64,000 nt of DNA from Rhipicephalus microplus (taxonomy: Eukaryota > Arthropoda > Arachnida > Ixodida > Ixodidae), in contig NC_134709.1 of NCBI RefSeq assembly GCF_043290135.1, forward strand, positions 68,670,956-68,734,955. The letters are read 5' to 3'. The notes beneath the pieces were generated by a model. The model was not told the origin of the DNA and ran no database searches. It was given only the letters and a program-made list of their open reading frames with translations. Positions 10,597 to 22,037 of the stretch are shown here, in pieces; the stretch's first letter is position 1, and the number at the start of each line of letters is the position of its first letter. The translations under genes were made by a program, and so were the position numbers.

Positions 10597-11978
10597 ATGG
10601 AAGTGCAAGTGAACGGGGAGGATATTTCCCCGAAGAGTTTCTGGAGGGCACGGATTGGTGAACCATCGGATCTAAGACCCAAGTTAACCGCGCAAACGCG
10701 CAGAGCAACACCCAGAACGGAGCCCCCTCCTGCTCCGGCGAGGGAGCGGACTTCAACCGACAGCGTTCGCGTCGACAACCGCGTAACATCAAGCAGCAAG
10801 TCATTAGAAGGAGCAAAATGCCACTACTCCCACGGAGCGATTTCAAGATCGTGATACGACCACGAGGAGGCCTCGACGTGGCCACCACTGGAACCGTGCG
10901 CCTCGCATCAGCGATTTACCGCGCGGCCAACGTACCGGCTCACGAAGCAGGGGAGGACACGGTGTGTTCCAGCATTCATCAAAACATCATCGTCGTGAGC
11001 ACACCACATGCCTCTCACGCCGATCAGTACAGACAGCTTCAAGCCATCACCATCGGCGACCGCCACCACGAGGTTAGTGCGTACGATACGGCCCCCGACA
11101 ACACGGTAAAGGGAATAATCAAGGGCATCCCGTTGGAAGAAGACGCCAAGTCAATTCATACCAGCATCGTTCACGCACGTAACCCTTACGCCCTGGCAGC
11201 CAAACGGCTCAGTAACACCACGACCGTCATAGTGGCGTTTGAAGGATCGCGAGTGCCCCCTTACGTCAATTATGGCGGCGCTCTCCTTCGCTGCACCTTG
11301 TATCGCAAGCAAACCGACATGTGTCACTGCTGCGGGAGACTTGGTCACCGCATGGACGTGTGCCCAAAGCCCAAGGACAAAGTGTGTCGTGGTTGTGACG
11401 CCCCTAACCCAGGCCCCAACCACCAGTGTTCCCACCATTGCAAGCTGTGCGGTGGCGCACACATGACGGCGGACCGCAACTGCCGTGCAAGGTACAAAAC
11501 GCCCTACATCGTGACGAAGAGACAGTGGGAACGACGCAGGGCCAACGAGGGGGCAAAGGCCACTGCCACCAACTATTCCACCAGCAAGCCCCGCTCAAGA
11601 TCCAGGACACCCAGTCGAAGCGACTCCCGATCTCGTAGCCGCGCACCGGGACCCCGAAAGCAGCAGCAACGCCGAGCTCGCAGCCGAACACCTGGGCGGA
11701 CCCCAACGAGGGACGCGAAGGCAACTAACTGATTCAGTGAGCTTTGCAGCCCCGCCGCGGTGGTCTAGTGGCTAAGGTACTCGGCTGCTGACCCGCAGGG
11801 CGCGGGTTCGAATCCCGGCTGTGGCGGCTGCATTTCCGATGGAGGCGGAAACGTTGTAGGCCCGAGTGCTCAGATTTGGGTGCACGTTAAAGAACCCCAG
11901 GTGGTCTACATTTCCGGAGCCCTCCACTACGGCGTCTCTCATAATCACATAGTGGTTTTGGGACGTTAAACCCCACAT

Positions 11979-12034
<56 letters not shown>

Positions 12035-12550
12035 GTGAGCTTTGCAGATGCGGTCAAAGGAAAACGCGCAACAAACGTGGAGGCTGGCGGCAAAATACAC
12101 ACTAAGATAGAGGCGGAGATAGCTCAGTTAACGCAGACGATACAAACTATGCAAAAACAAATTGAATGCATGCAGGCACAGATTCACGCAAAGGACGAAC
12201 TCATACAAAAGGTCCAGTCTGCCGCTCACAGTGAGACTGATCAACAGGCAAGGCAGGAAACACAAGAAGAACTCGTAGAGGACGGTGAGGTCGAAAGCCC
12301 TGTTACTGAACGCGGGCCGGCTATCTCCCTTAAAAAGTCATTACGTTCCAAGCGTACGCGCGCAGCAACAGACGACACCCGAGTGAAGGCACTCGAGGCT
12401 CGCGTGAGCAGTCTCGAGGAAACTGTCACCGCGACTATCACGCGTACGATTCAACAGAGCTTGGAGAGCATTTATCTCAGATTGTCCAGATTAGATGCTG
12501 CCAACAGCGCGCTGGTGACGTCGCATAGCGAAGCGGCGCCACACTTGTAG
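10597..12550 (+). pseudogene. LINE ORF1 (Gag-like nucleic-acid-binding protein), split by SINE
   Basis: Expected to coat the LINE RNA. The first part, from the ATG at 10597, passes through a frame change near 10775 into a frame open from about 10780 to 11732. This carries an RNA-binding-like fold region, then three knuckles at about 11320-11490: C-x2-C-x4-H-x4-C (CCGRLGHRMDVC), a CRGC...C variant and CKLCGGAH...C. A Ser/Arg-rich tail follows (RSRSRTPSRS type). After the Ruka at 11750-12031, coding resumes (SFADAVKGK) with a Gln/Glu-rich coiled coil of about 60 residues and a second short one, ending at TAG 12548-12550. The frame differs across the SINE, so there is at least one more indel near 11725-11740. 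Confidence 0.8.
11750..12031 (+). mobile_element. Ruka SINE inside LINE ORF1, TSD TCAGTGAGCTTTGCAG
   Basis: Full-length copy starting CCCCGCCGCGGTGG and ending in a long ATCA array (about 11981-12031). The 16-bp TSD lies at 11734-11749 and 12032-12047. It is younger than the LINE that holds it. Confidence 0.95.
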
Positions 12551-12594
12551 TACCACATAACCATGGCAGGACACCCTTCGAAACAAAAACATAC

Positions 12595-15500
12595 AATATG
12601 GTAGTGGAACTGCAGAAGTTGCAAAAACAAACGAGCGCACCTAAACAATACCTGAAAATGATCCCCGAACGCCCAGACGTCATCATACTGCAGGAAATAA
12701 ACGGCCCTGCCAAACTTTCAGGGTACTAGTCTATAACAGGCAAGGAGGAAAATCCAAATGTCACCACACTGGTCAAGCGAGAGCTCACGGTCATCGAACA
12801 CGACACCCATGTCAAGGATATTGAAAACGTCCTCGTAGAGCTAATTCCACCGCGTAAGACGCCCGACAGCATCTTCGTACTCAACGTCTATAGCAGTCAG
12901 AGATGCCGCAAACACCCCTTTCACGTCCTCTTCAAACGAGCACTCGATATCGCCCAGGGGCAACAACTCTTCATTGGAGGCGACTTTAACGCGGTGCATA
13001 CGGCGTGGGGTTACAAACAAGATCAGCCGAAAGGCAGTCATTTGTGGGAAACGGCGCAACTCGCCGGCCTCAAGCTGGTCACTGACCCAGCGGCACCAAC
13101 TAGGCAGGGAAACAGCGTCAGCACTGACACCACGCCTGACCTTACCTTTACGTGCAATACACGAAAGGTGACTTGGAGAAACACCATGCAATACTTGGGC
13201 ACTGACCTTTACAATATCTCTATAGAAGCAGAAGGCGACCGACAAGAACACAATGCCGGTCGCCAAATGAAGATCACCAATTGAGAACTACTACGAAAAA
13301 ATCGAGGCAAGCAACAGATTGAAGACATCAAAGACATTGAGCAATGGACTGAGCAACTTCGGCGTGACATCGAGAGGGCGACGCAAATGATGCCGTCAAC
13401 AGTTGGGCTTGATAGAATAGACACCCGGTTACTGCACATGTGGCAAGCCAAGACCCAACTGCATCGCCGTTGGAAACGATAACGACATAATAGGAGACTG
13501 CGAAAACGAATAGCACAGCTCAACAAAGAAATAGAAAAGCACGCACTTAACTTGCAACAACAGCAATGGGAAGAGAAATGCGCGCAGATGGATGGTCAGC
13601 TCACTACGAGTCGCACATAGCAGATACTGCGGTACCTCATAGATCCCGCGAACACCAAGACCTCACAGAGGCAAGGCATATGCAAAATCATACACGCTTA
13701 CGGGGGAACGGAGCAAGATTTCCTACGGGAAGCCGAACTCCATTACATATCCCAAACGCCCCCGCAAGTACATCCGAACTACAGGGGAGAAGGAAACGCT
13801 ATCCTAGACGCAGAATTCTCAATTTCCGAAATCGAGGCGGCCCTCGTCAAACTCAATACCAAGTCAGCCCCAGGCCTAGATCGAATATCGAACAGGGCAC
13901 TGCGCAACCTCAATTACAGATCGCTAGAGAAACTCAAAGATGATATTAACGAGTGTTGGGTGCGTGTGAAAGTTACCCCAGCCATGGAAAGAAGCGAAGA
14001 TCATACTTATACCGAAACCCGGCAAGAAATTGCAGCTGCAGAACTTGCGCCCTATCTCCCTAACATTATGTGTAGGTAAACTGATGGAACATGCGTTCCT
14101 CAATAGACTAACAGATTACCTCGAAGACAACAACCTATTACCACACACAATGATTGGGTTCAGAAGACATCTCTCCACACAGGATGCTCTTCTGCAACTA
14201 CAACATCAAATCATAGAAAATCCTGGGTGCTCAACGAGAGCCATCCTTGGCCTGGACCTGAAGAAGGCCTTCGATGACGTTCGTCACGACGCCATATTGC
14301 GAACAATAGACAGATTGAACCTCGGAATGCGAGTGTACAACTACGTCCGAGGCTTCCTCACGGGAAGAACCGCACGCATGCGAGTGGGACAGCTAGAATC
14401 AAATGAAATCAACATTGTAAGCTCGGGTACACCGCAGGGCTCGGTGATCTTGCCGATGCTCTTCAACCTCGTCCTGCTGGGATTACCTGAGCGATTACAT
14501 CAAATTGATGGACTGCACCACACGCTATACGCGGATGATATTACGATCTGGATGAAAACTGGCAGTGACGAAGAGATCGAGGATCGCTTTCAGGCGGCCA
14601 TAGAATGCGTGTAACATTACCTCGTAGGCACAGGACTCACCTGCTCGGCCGAAAATCTGAATTACTGCTATATAGACCGGTGAAAAAGGGACGCCCGCCC
14701 AAAAACTACGTACCTTCAGAAAATCAAGAAATCAAACTAACATCATCAAACGACTCACCAATCCCAATGGTAAAGAAGATCCGGGTACGTGGGATGATGA
14801 TTGAGCAGAGCGGCGGCAATGGTGAAGCACTGCGCAAGATAATGGCAAAGGTCACCAGCACGATGCAACTTATCCGACGCATCACGAACAAACATGCGGG
14901 CATGCGCGAAGGCAGCGTCATACGACTCATACAAGCCTTTGTTATTTCACAACTAATGTACACGGCACCGTTTCACAAGTGGACAGTTGCGGAAAAAGAC
15001 AAGCTTAACGCCCTGATACGCAAGACGTACAAGTTCGCGTTGGGACTGGCGCCCGGAGTTAGCACCAGCAAACTCCTAGAGCTAGGGTTGCATAACACCT
15101 TCGAGGAACTCATGGAGGCGCAACAAGTTTCCCAGCTCGAGCGTTTATCCAAGACCCACCCAGGCCGACACCTACTCGAAAAACTTGGCATCACGTACCA
15201 TACGCAGCACGGCATCAAAGTCGAAATTCCAAGATCGGTACGCGAGCAAGTATACGTACCCCCATTGCCTCGCAACATGCACCCCCAACACCATACGGGA
15301 CGGCGTAAAGCCAGGGCACAACGCATTACTCAAAGCTACTCCAACGACACTGAAGCGGTTTTCATTGATGCTGCGCGTTATACCAATAAAAAGAGTTTCG
15401 TGGCGGTAGTTACCGGCCATCGTGGCAAGTACATCACAAGCCTCACTGTGAACACGGCACACGCTGAAGCAGCAGAAGAAGCGGCTATAGCACTGGCCCT

Positions 15501-16197
15501 GACACAGACCAATGCCACATACGTGATTAGTGATTCGCAAACAGCAATTCGCAATTTTGCCAACGGACGCATCTCGCAAGAGGCGTTTCACATACTCCAG
15601 CGACATCCCATACATCCAGGAGAGGTCGACTTCGATAACCGAAGGCACCTGTTATGGATCCCGGCACATACCGGACTGAGCACCCCCAACGAAGCGGCTC
15701 ACCGCGTTGCTGGAGGCCTCACTCACCGAGCATCGCCGGAGGACGACGAGCCCCCGCGGGGAACTGCAGACATCTGGGCGTGGGAGGATCGTATGACCAG
15801 GTTTCACGACATCACCACACATCACCAGTGACAAAGACGCATATACCCATCTCCTCACGAAAGGCTAAACAGAACGCAAGCGGTACACTTCAGACAATTA
15901 CAAACAGATTCATACAGAAACCCCATGTATCCAGACATATACACTACAAACAGATGCACGTCATGTGGCGAGGTTGCCACCATTAGTCACATGCTGTGGG
16001 AGTGTCAGGGCCTAATAAACAATTTGAACAGTGCCGATTCATCTCACTCTTCCACCGCCAGCCTCCGCTCGCGTTGGAAGGCCGCACTGCTCAGCTCGAA
16101 CCTCACAGCACAACTCTGGGCCGTCCAGCGTGCCGAGGAAGCCGCTTCGAGACAAGGTCTCGGAACCGCATCCGCGGTGGGTGCCCAGGCCCACTAA
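12595..16197 (+). pseudogene. LINE ORF2: endonuclease, RT, RNase H, zinc knuckle; many stops
   Basis: The enzyme for target-primed reverse transcription. APE endonuclease: 'ILQEINGP' near 12685 and 'GGDFNAVHTAWGY' near 12976. RT: 'NLRPISLTLCVGKLMEH', 'GLDLKKAFDDVRHD', 'GTPQGSVILPMLFN' and catalytic 'YADD' at about 14528-14539. RNase H: 'VFIDAARY', 'HAEAAEEAAIALA', 'VISDSQTAIRNF' and 'WIPAHTGLS'. The terminal knuckle is C-x2-C-x7-H-x4-C near 15957-16007. In-frame stops include 12727 (TAG), 13282 (TGA), about 13480 (TAA), 13618 (TAG) and 14612 (TAA), with several frame changes. The expected His/Asp end of the RNase H motif is eroded to 'TPNEAAHRVA'. Confidence 0.88.
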
Positions 16198-16263
16198 AAA
16201 CGCCGGACTCGAATCGTGTGGATTCGACAAATAAAGTTTATGTTCTTCTTCCTTGGTCTCAAG

Positions 16264-17572
16264 CTTAGCTTTCCTCATTGTAAACGCTCGTGCGAGACTA
16301 GCACAAAGGCGCCTGCAGAGCGTCGTGAAAAGCTACAAGTAAAACATCAAGAAATAAGAACCAAGACAAGCCGTATAAAGGCGTTTTTATTTCCGACGCA
16401 CAAAGCTGAAAGAAGAAAATAAATCATGCCTCAGACGCAAAATTCATCATACTATTTCTTAGTGCGAACGCATTCATTGCACGAATTCTCGCTAGCCTTC
16501 ACAGCGTTGCACTCGATGTAGGAAACGGAGTACAGGAAAAGACTTTCGTAGAACACATGAACATGGGCTCAGAGGTGTGACTCTTACGTGGGTGCCATCA
16601 TAGTCCCGTATGATTTTCGAATATGCAAAACCTTCCTTTCTCTCGCCCTCCCAGTAAGTGTGACGCTGAGCTCAATTATGCTGCTACTCGATAATCTGTA
16701 TGTTCGTGCGATTACGTCACATTTGGAAATCTGCTCTTGGCGAAAATGAAGTATTTCTTAAAGCAAAAACTTCGTTGGAGCTTAGTCTACCGTGATTTAA
16801 GCAGTAGCACAAAGATGGTGAAAGCAAGACGGGAAACAGCGTGAACCAACTGATGGGTTATCCCACGTCATCCCATATACTATGTGGTCCACGTAATTCT
16901 CATTAAAAAACTTTAGAAAAACCATGGGCTCTAGGAGCTTCTAACTCCGCTGTATTAGTGTAAATCGTCTGTTAAACTAATCATCAACAAGAGGCACTTT
17001 ATTCAGGTAACCCTTTTATTGTAATTGGAAAGGCTGAAATTTAGCAAATAACCTCAAGATCCTCAGGTTATCTTGTGCTTAAATGTGCCTGGCTGTTTTT
17101 GTAGCATCAGCTACATCGGCTGGGGTTGAACAGCTTCGCGTGGCAAGAAAAAAAAAACAAGAACGCACTCGCGCTACGCTACATCAAGCCAGTGCCAAGG
17201 TCACTACATGAAAAAGAAGGTTAGCGGCTATGCCAGTGCACTCAAACGCGTCAAAGCGATTGGTTGATGTCATGTTCAATCGTTATTCTATGGGCGTGAG
17301 TGAGTCAGAGAGATAAATAGAGTGTGTGTTTTTGTACGTGCGTGCGTACGCACTTGTGTTTACACTTTATCGAAACAACGCCAGTTTCCGTCTGCGAGCT
17401 GTCACTGGGGCACCTTTCGCAGTGTTGTTGAAACGAAGGCCACAGTTGGCGGACTGTAGGTGAAAGACAGCGTCTAGGTTTGTGCCCCTTGCTTTTCATC
17501 GGCCGATTTCCGCCGCCTCGCGCGACATACAAGACACGTGCGAGGCGACGCTGACCATACTATCTATTGTAG
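16264..17572. other. No recognisable gene
   Basis: AT-rich with short open frames only. I see no repeat shared with the rest of the window, no splice-supported exon and no element ends. Confidence 0.4.
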
Positions 17573-17747
17573 ATCGAAAAAAGTTATTTCACTCCCTCAT
17601 ACTTTAGTGCCACGTCCTATGAAAAAAAAATTGGCAGATCCCACGTACAGTGGGAATCGATGATTTGTGAAGCACGAGTGAGAAATTTTCATATGCCACT
17701 TTAAAATCAGCACAACATTAAAAGGTAGAGATAAATGATGCCATACA

Positions 17748-18880
17748 TGACTTTTGTGTCACGATTATCATGTTTGGATGTGTTACTTACTTTTGTAATC
17801 TATTCACGTCATGTGAAAGCAAATTCAGTATATGTGGAGCTAGTGAAACGGCCGCGAGCACTCTATCAGCGTGGCACGTTGCCATGTTCTTACATGACAT
17901 GCGTATCAGAATAATTATGTTTACACCAGTAATACATTTCGTCATCCATTGGCGTCACGTAGCACCAAATTTTGTATATATGGAGCTATAGACAAACGGC
18001 CACGAGCGCACATGAAGGGCCCAATATACTCCAATGTAGCGTTGATGCGCTACATTGGAATACATTGGAGTTAGATTGGAGTTTTAAAAAACGCGATCAC
18101 TTGATTGTCTGACTCCAGGAGCGACCAGCGTCCGACGACGCGGCCCGACAGCAACCGGCGTGAAATGCAACATGCTGCATTTCGCGTCGATGCGTCACCC
18201 AGACAACACTGCGTCTCCCTCTTTTCGTGACGGAGAGACGCCGGATGCGCTGGAACGAGCATGCGTCAAAGCAACGCAGTGCGGCGTGCATCTGCGAGTA
18301 TATGGCAGGACCGGCGACTGGCGTGGCAACGCCGGCGTGACGCGACGAAATGAACGCCGGCGAGCACGCGCACCACGTCACGTCGAAATGTATTGGCGCC
18401 TTGGCTGTGGCATGTAGCCATGTTCTCACATGACACGCATCTCATGATTATTCTGTTTACACCAGTCACATGCGTTCGTCATCCATTGGCGTCACGTAAT
18501 ACCAAATTTGGCATATGTGAAGCTAGTGAAACGGCCGCGAGCGCATCATTAGTGTGGCATGTATTCATGTTGTTGCATGACACGCTTGTCGTGATTATCA
18601 CGTTTGTATGTGTCATTTAACTTTGTCGTCCGTTCACGTCACGTAATACCGAGTTTGGTACATGTGCAGCTATGGAAACGGCTGCGAGCGCATGATAAGC
18701 GTAGCATGTAGTCATCTTGTTACATGACACACATCTCATGTTTATCATGTTTGCACCAGTATCATACGTTCGTCATCCATTCACTTTCCGTAACAGCAAA
18801 TTTGGTATAAGTGAAGCTAGTGAAACGGCCATCAGCGCATCATGAGCGTGGCATGTAGTCATGCTCTTACATGACACGCA
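17748..18880 (+). repeat. 147-bp tandem repeat, interrupted once
   Basis: The anchor TGACA(C/T) occurs at 17748, 17895, 18431, 18578, 18725 and 18872. The spacing is exactly 147 except between 17895 and 18431, where it is 147 plus 389. Each monomer reads roughly: ATGACACGCAT..CATGATTATCATGTTT, then a TTCGTCATCCATT-GCGTCACG block, then ACCAAATTTGG and GTGAAACGGCCGCGAGCGCAT. A divergent monomer lies outside the foldback element at about 20104-20225. Confidence 0.85.
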
Positions 18881-18889
18881 TGTAACAGC

Positions 18890-19430
18890 ACGAATACACC
18901 GGAGTCGTCCCCCCTTCTGTGGTGGGTGCGGGGGGCTGGGCCGTCGCTGTCCGAGCCGTGGTGCGTTAGTTCTCGCACGGTTCGATAGGTCTTCTCGTCG
19001 AGGTTTTGAGGGATGGTCGTGTCTTCGATGTTTAAATCTCCAATGTGCGCCGGGATCCTTATGAGGTATTTGGGTACAATTTTGCTTTTCCGGAAGTCTT
19101 CTGCTCTGCGGTTCAGGAATTTTGGCTGCTTCGGTGGAGACCCATTCCTTTTCGAAATAACTAATGGCCATCTTAAAGACACTGATTATTAATCTGTCGT
19201 GTTTTCGACCATTGGCTACAGCCAGTGCAATGGCCATTTCTTCTGCTGCCTGCGACGATCTGGTCCTTATGGAGCCCACGGTCACGGTCTTCCCTTTGCG
19301 AAGAAGGAGCCATGCACAACCCTATTACTGCTGATATCACCGATTCGGGAATACCACGTGGCTGTACAAAAAGCACAGCCTCCCACGCGCCGTGGTTTTT
19401 AATGATCATGTTCTTGCGGCACTTTCATCT
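18890..19430 (-). pseudogene. LINE RNase H fragment captured inside the foldback element
   Basis: Minus-strand frames give 'SSQAAEEMAIALAVA' (matching the Glu-containing RNase H helix) and 'LIISVFKMAISYFE' (the Asp position, normally ISDS, is now Val/Phe). Further on is 'IPAHIGDLNIED', corresponding to the final PAHTGL motif. The frames are broken and the key Asp is lost. It belongs to the same broad LINE group as those at 2.2 and 10.3 kb. Confidence 0.65.
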
Positions 19431-20103
19431 CTCAACGTTGTGTACAGGGTGCATCTCGCGTTTTGCCAACGCAGCGTCGCTGTACCTAGCCTACGCGCCC
19501 GTCAACGCTGCATTGGAGTATACTGGGCCCTTCATGATGCGCTAGCGGCCATTTTGCCAACTCCAAATGCACCAAATTGAGTGTTACGTGACGTCGATGG
19601 ATGACAAAAGTATATGACTGGTGCAAACAAGGTTATCCTGACACGCGTGTCATGTAAAAACATGATAACATACCATGCTCATAGCATGCTCGCGGTCGTT
19701 TCACTAGCTCCACATATACTAAATTTGATATCGCGTGACGTCAATAGATGACGAAGGTAAACGACCCATTCAATCATGATAATCATGGCACGGAAGTTAT
19801 GTACGGCATAGTTTACCTCCACCTCGTAACGTTGGGCTGATTTTGGAGTGCCATATCAACCTTCCTTTTTCGTGCTTCGCATATCATCGATTCCTACTGT
19901 ACGTGGTATCTGCCAATATTTTTCATGGGACGTGGCACTAAAGTTTGAGGGAGTGAAATACCTTTTTTCGATCTACAATGATTTTCATGTTAGGGTCGGT
20001 CGCTTGTGTTCGCCATGCAATAATGCCGTAAATTACAAGTTTTGCAACATGTCATGTGGAAAAAAAACCCGCAAGAGCTGCAGTGTCATTAAATGTAAAT
20101 CAT

Positions 20104-20395
20104 GACACCCGTGACATACATCTCATGATTTTTATGTTATGTCTAGTCAAATGTTTTCTTCATACAGTCATGTTGTGCCATACCAAGTTTGGTATTGATG
20201 TCAATATCCAAACGGCCAGGAGAGCTAAAAGTCGTAGACGGATAGATAGATAGATAGATAGACAGATATATATATATATATATATATATATACTGATAGA
20301 TAGATAGATAGATACATAGATAGATAGATAGATAGATACGCTCAAAGTCGCCGAAGTTCGCAAAAAAAAGCGGCTTCGCATTTCAAAAAGTAAGC
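20104..20395 (-). repeat. Satellite monomer, GATA/TA microsatellite and SINE-2 3' end
   Basis: 20104-20225 is a divergent copy of the 147-bp monomer. 20238-20335 is (GATA)n with an internal (TA)n. 20336-20390 carries 'acgctcaaagtcgccgaag' and 'gcttcgcattt', also found at 62041-62085. Read on the minus strand, this is the 3' end and TCTA tail of the second tRNA-SINE family described at 61990-62212. Confidence 0.6.
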
Positions 20396-21078
20396 GTCAT
20401 TCATCTGCCTCTCGCAACGGACGCACAAGCCACCGCGCCCAGGTGCAGCCCACCAGGGAAGTCCCCCAGCAAGAAGGCCGGTGAAGTATCGTCGCTGAAA
20501 GATGGAAAACAAACAGGCTGGAATGGCGCGTTGAAGAGAGCGCGTGAAGCTTTTGGCGGGGCGCGTAGCCCTGCACGAGAAAACAGATAGTACACTCTAA
20601 CATTGGTTTATAAGAAATCAGAATATGCACAAGAATATCACGTACTTCATGAATGACGTTTAGTGTATCGTGCGAAAATAACAAGCTTGTCAGCAACAAC
20701 TGATTATCCCTTGATGTTGTAAAAGCGGCTTTACTAATGAATAAAGAACAACTGATTGTGACACAAAATACGACAGAAGGGGACCACACAAGTTGAAGTT
20801 GATTGCCGTGGCAGTGACATGAATTGAAGTTCCCTGCATGGATGCACTCCAGGCCGTGTCAAAGAAACTGTACTGGCTTCCATATTATAGCTGGCGCGGT
20901 CGCAGGCCTAATGTATACAAATAGCAGAAGCGGTGTAAAGAACACTTTTGCAACAAGTAACAGAGAATCAAGTCATTCTGATGGCTGATTTGCAGTCACA
21001 GATGTAATAATGCTGTCATGTATTTATAAATGTCACTCAATCATAACCGCGCTCACAAAGTGAGGTACCTGATGTTAG
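20396..21078. other. No recognisable gene
   Basis: Short overlapping frames only. Nothing here matches the repeats elsewhere in the window. Confidence 0.4.
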
Positions 21079-21082
21079 GGTT

Positions 21083-21732
21083 TGTTATGCCTGCGAGTCC
21101 ACAGCGAACGGCCGTGCCTCTGAAAAAGGCAATCTGTGTCAAGGCCAGCCGCGAGCCCGCCTGACGCGATCAACAACCCAACGGCGTCAGCACGCCACGG
21201 CGCCTTTCTGTCGGCGCCTCTCTGGCGCCCAAGTGCAGTGAGTCAGCGCACGTGCCAGCGAGCCCGTCGAGTAAACAACGGGCGTCTTCATGTCTGGGGG
21301 TCTGACGCATTGCGCGGCGACCCCATTGGAGGAGTGTGCCCTGACGACCAGCGGCGCTTCTGGTTGGACATTTGAGTTGGACCCGGTGCATATAAAAGAA
21401 GCCCTGCGGCGCGTCGCGATCGGCGGTCCTAGGGAAAGCTGACCTGTGTGTCAGATCGAACCCGTTTTAGAGCAGACCTATGTGTTAGAGAGGAGAGCTC
21501 GGCTCTTCGAGTCTCTGTCGGCCCCAGTGCCGAATTTGTAATGCCTCTGTATATATGCTGTACATAAACCTTGTTTAACTCACCGTCGTCTCGTCCACTC
21601 GTCTTATCAGCTCTGCGCAGAAGCAGTCGCGAGCTGATAAACATACGCTACCAAACGGCTGGTGACCTTCCCGGCGGAGTTGGAAGCAGTGGCGCCTTCG
21701 GGACCGTGTTGGCGTCGCCGTCTTTCGCAACA
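21083..21732 (+). repeat. 5' LTR of the Gmr1-like element
   Basis: TG...CA, 650 bp, with TATAAAAG at 21391-21398. Essentially identical to 25173-25822. Confidence 0.93.
21391..21398 (+). promoter_or_regulatory. TATA box of the Gmr1-like LTR
   Basis: TATAAAAG in a GC-rich setting, preserved in both LTRs (also 25481-25488). Confidence 0.6.
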
Positions 21733-21733
21733 G

Positions 21734-21755
21734 TGGTTGGCAGCTGCGGGATCGA
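21734..21755 (+). other. Primer binding site
   Basis: TGGTTGGCAGCTGCGGGATC starts one base after the LTR. Its complement ends ACCA and contains GATCCCGCAG, resembling a tRNA acceptor stem joined to a T-arm. I do not assign the tRNA. Confidence 0.55.
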
Positions 21756-22037
21756 CCGGCGTCAGCGACATCGAGGCGGTAAGTGCCTTATGTTTTCCCC
21801 TCAGTTCACCAGACTACTCTAGCTCAGGTCGTAGTAGTTTAGAGAAGGGCTGTGTGAAGCATTGAAGTGAGCTTTGATCGTTTCAAGCCAAGTCGAAGCG
21901 CTTTGAAACAAAAGTTAATGCAGAGGGGGTAAACACGGGAGTGTGAAAAATTGCTTGCGCGTCTTGCCAGTAGGCTTATAGTGGGTACGGCAAGTAAATT
22001 CTTAACAGGGGCAAACAGCAAGAGGCTAGTGTGAACG

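Larger units (their letters stand above)
10308..16251 (+). mobile_element. Near full-length two-ORF LINE with APE, RT and RNase H
   Basis: Flanked by a perfect 12-bp TSD CTTGGTCTCAAG at 10296-10307 and 16252-16263. It has a GC-rich 5' UTR, ORF1 with three zinc knuckles and a coiled coil, ORF2 with APE endonuclease, RT, RNase H and terminal zinc knuckle, and a short 3' UTR with AATAAAG and a TTC-type end. Without the Ruka in ORF1 the LINE is about 5.65 kb, which suggests little or no 5' truncation. Numerous stops and frame changes make it inactive. The RNase H and ORF1 zinc fingers place it in the I-like superfamily in a broad sense. Confidence 0.92.
17573..19985. mobile_element. Foldback element with about 490-bp inverted arms
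   Basis: The left arm (17573 to about 18045) and right arm (about 19507-19985) are inverted copies. Both begin AGATCGAAAAAAG-TATTTC at their outer ends and share CACTCCCTCA, TTAGTGCCACGTCC, TTGGCAGAT, TATGTGGAGCTAGTGAAACG and, at their inner ends, GGGCCCA-TATACTCCAATG. Divergence is perhaps 20-25%. The centre holds 147-bp tandem monomers and an antisense LINE RNase H remnant. No transposase was seen. I could not fix a flanking TSD. The arms share a block with the repeats at both ends of the window. Confidence 0.7.

Noticed and set aside
21136..21375. Identical frames of 79 codons at 21136 and 25226
   Set aside because: They are duplicated because they lie in the two LTRs; they have no coding features.
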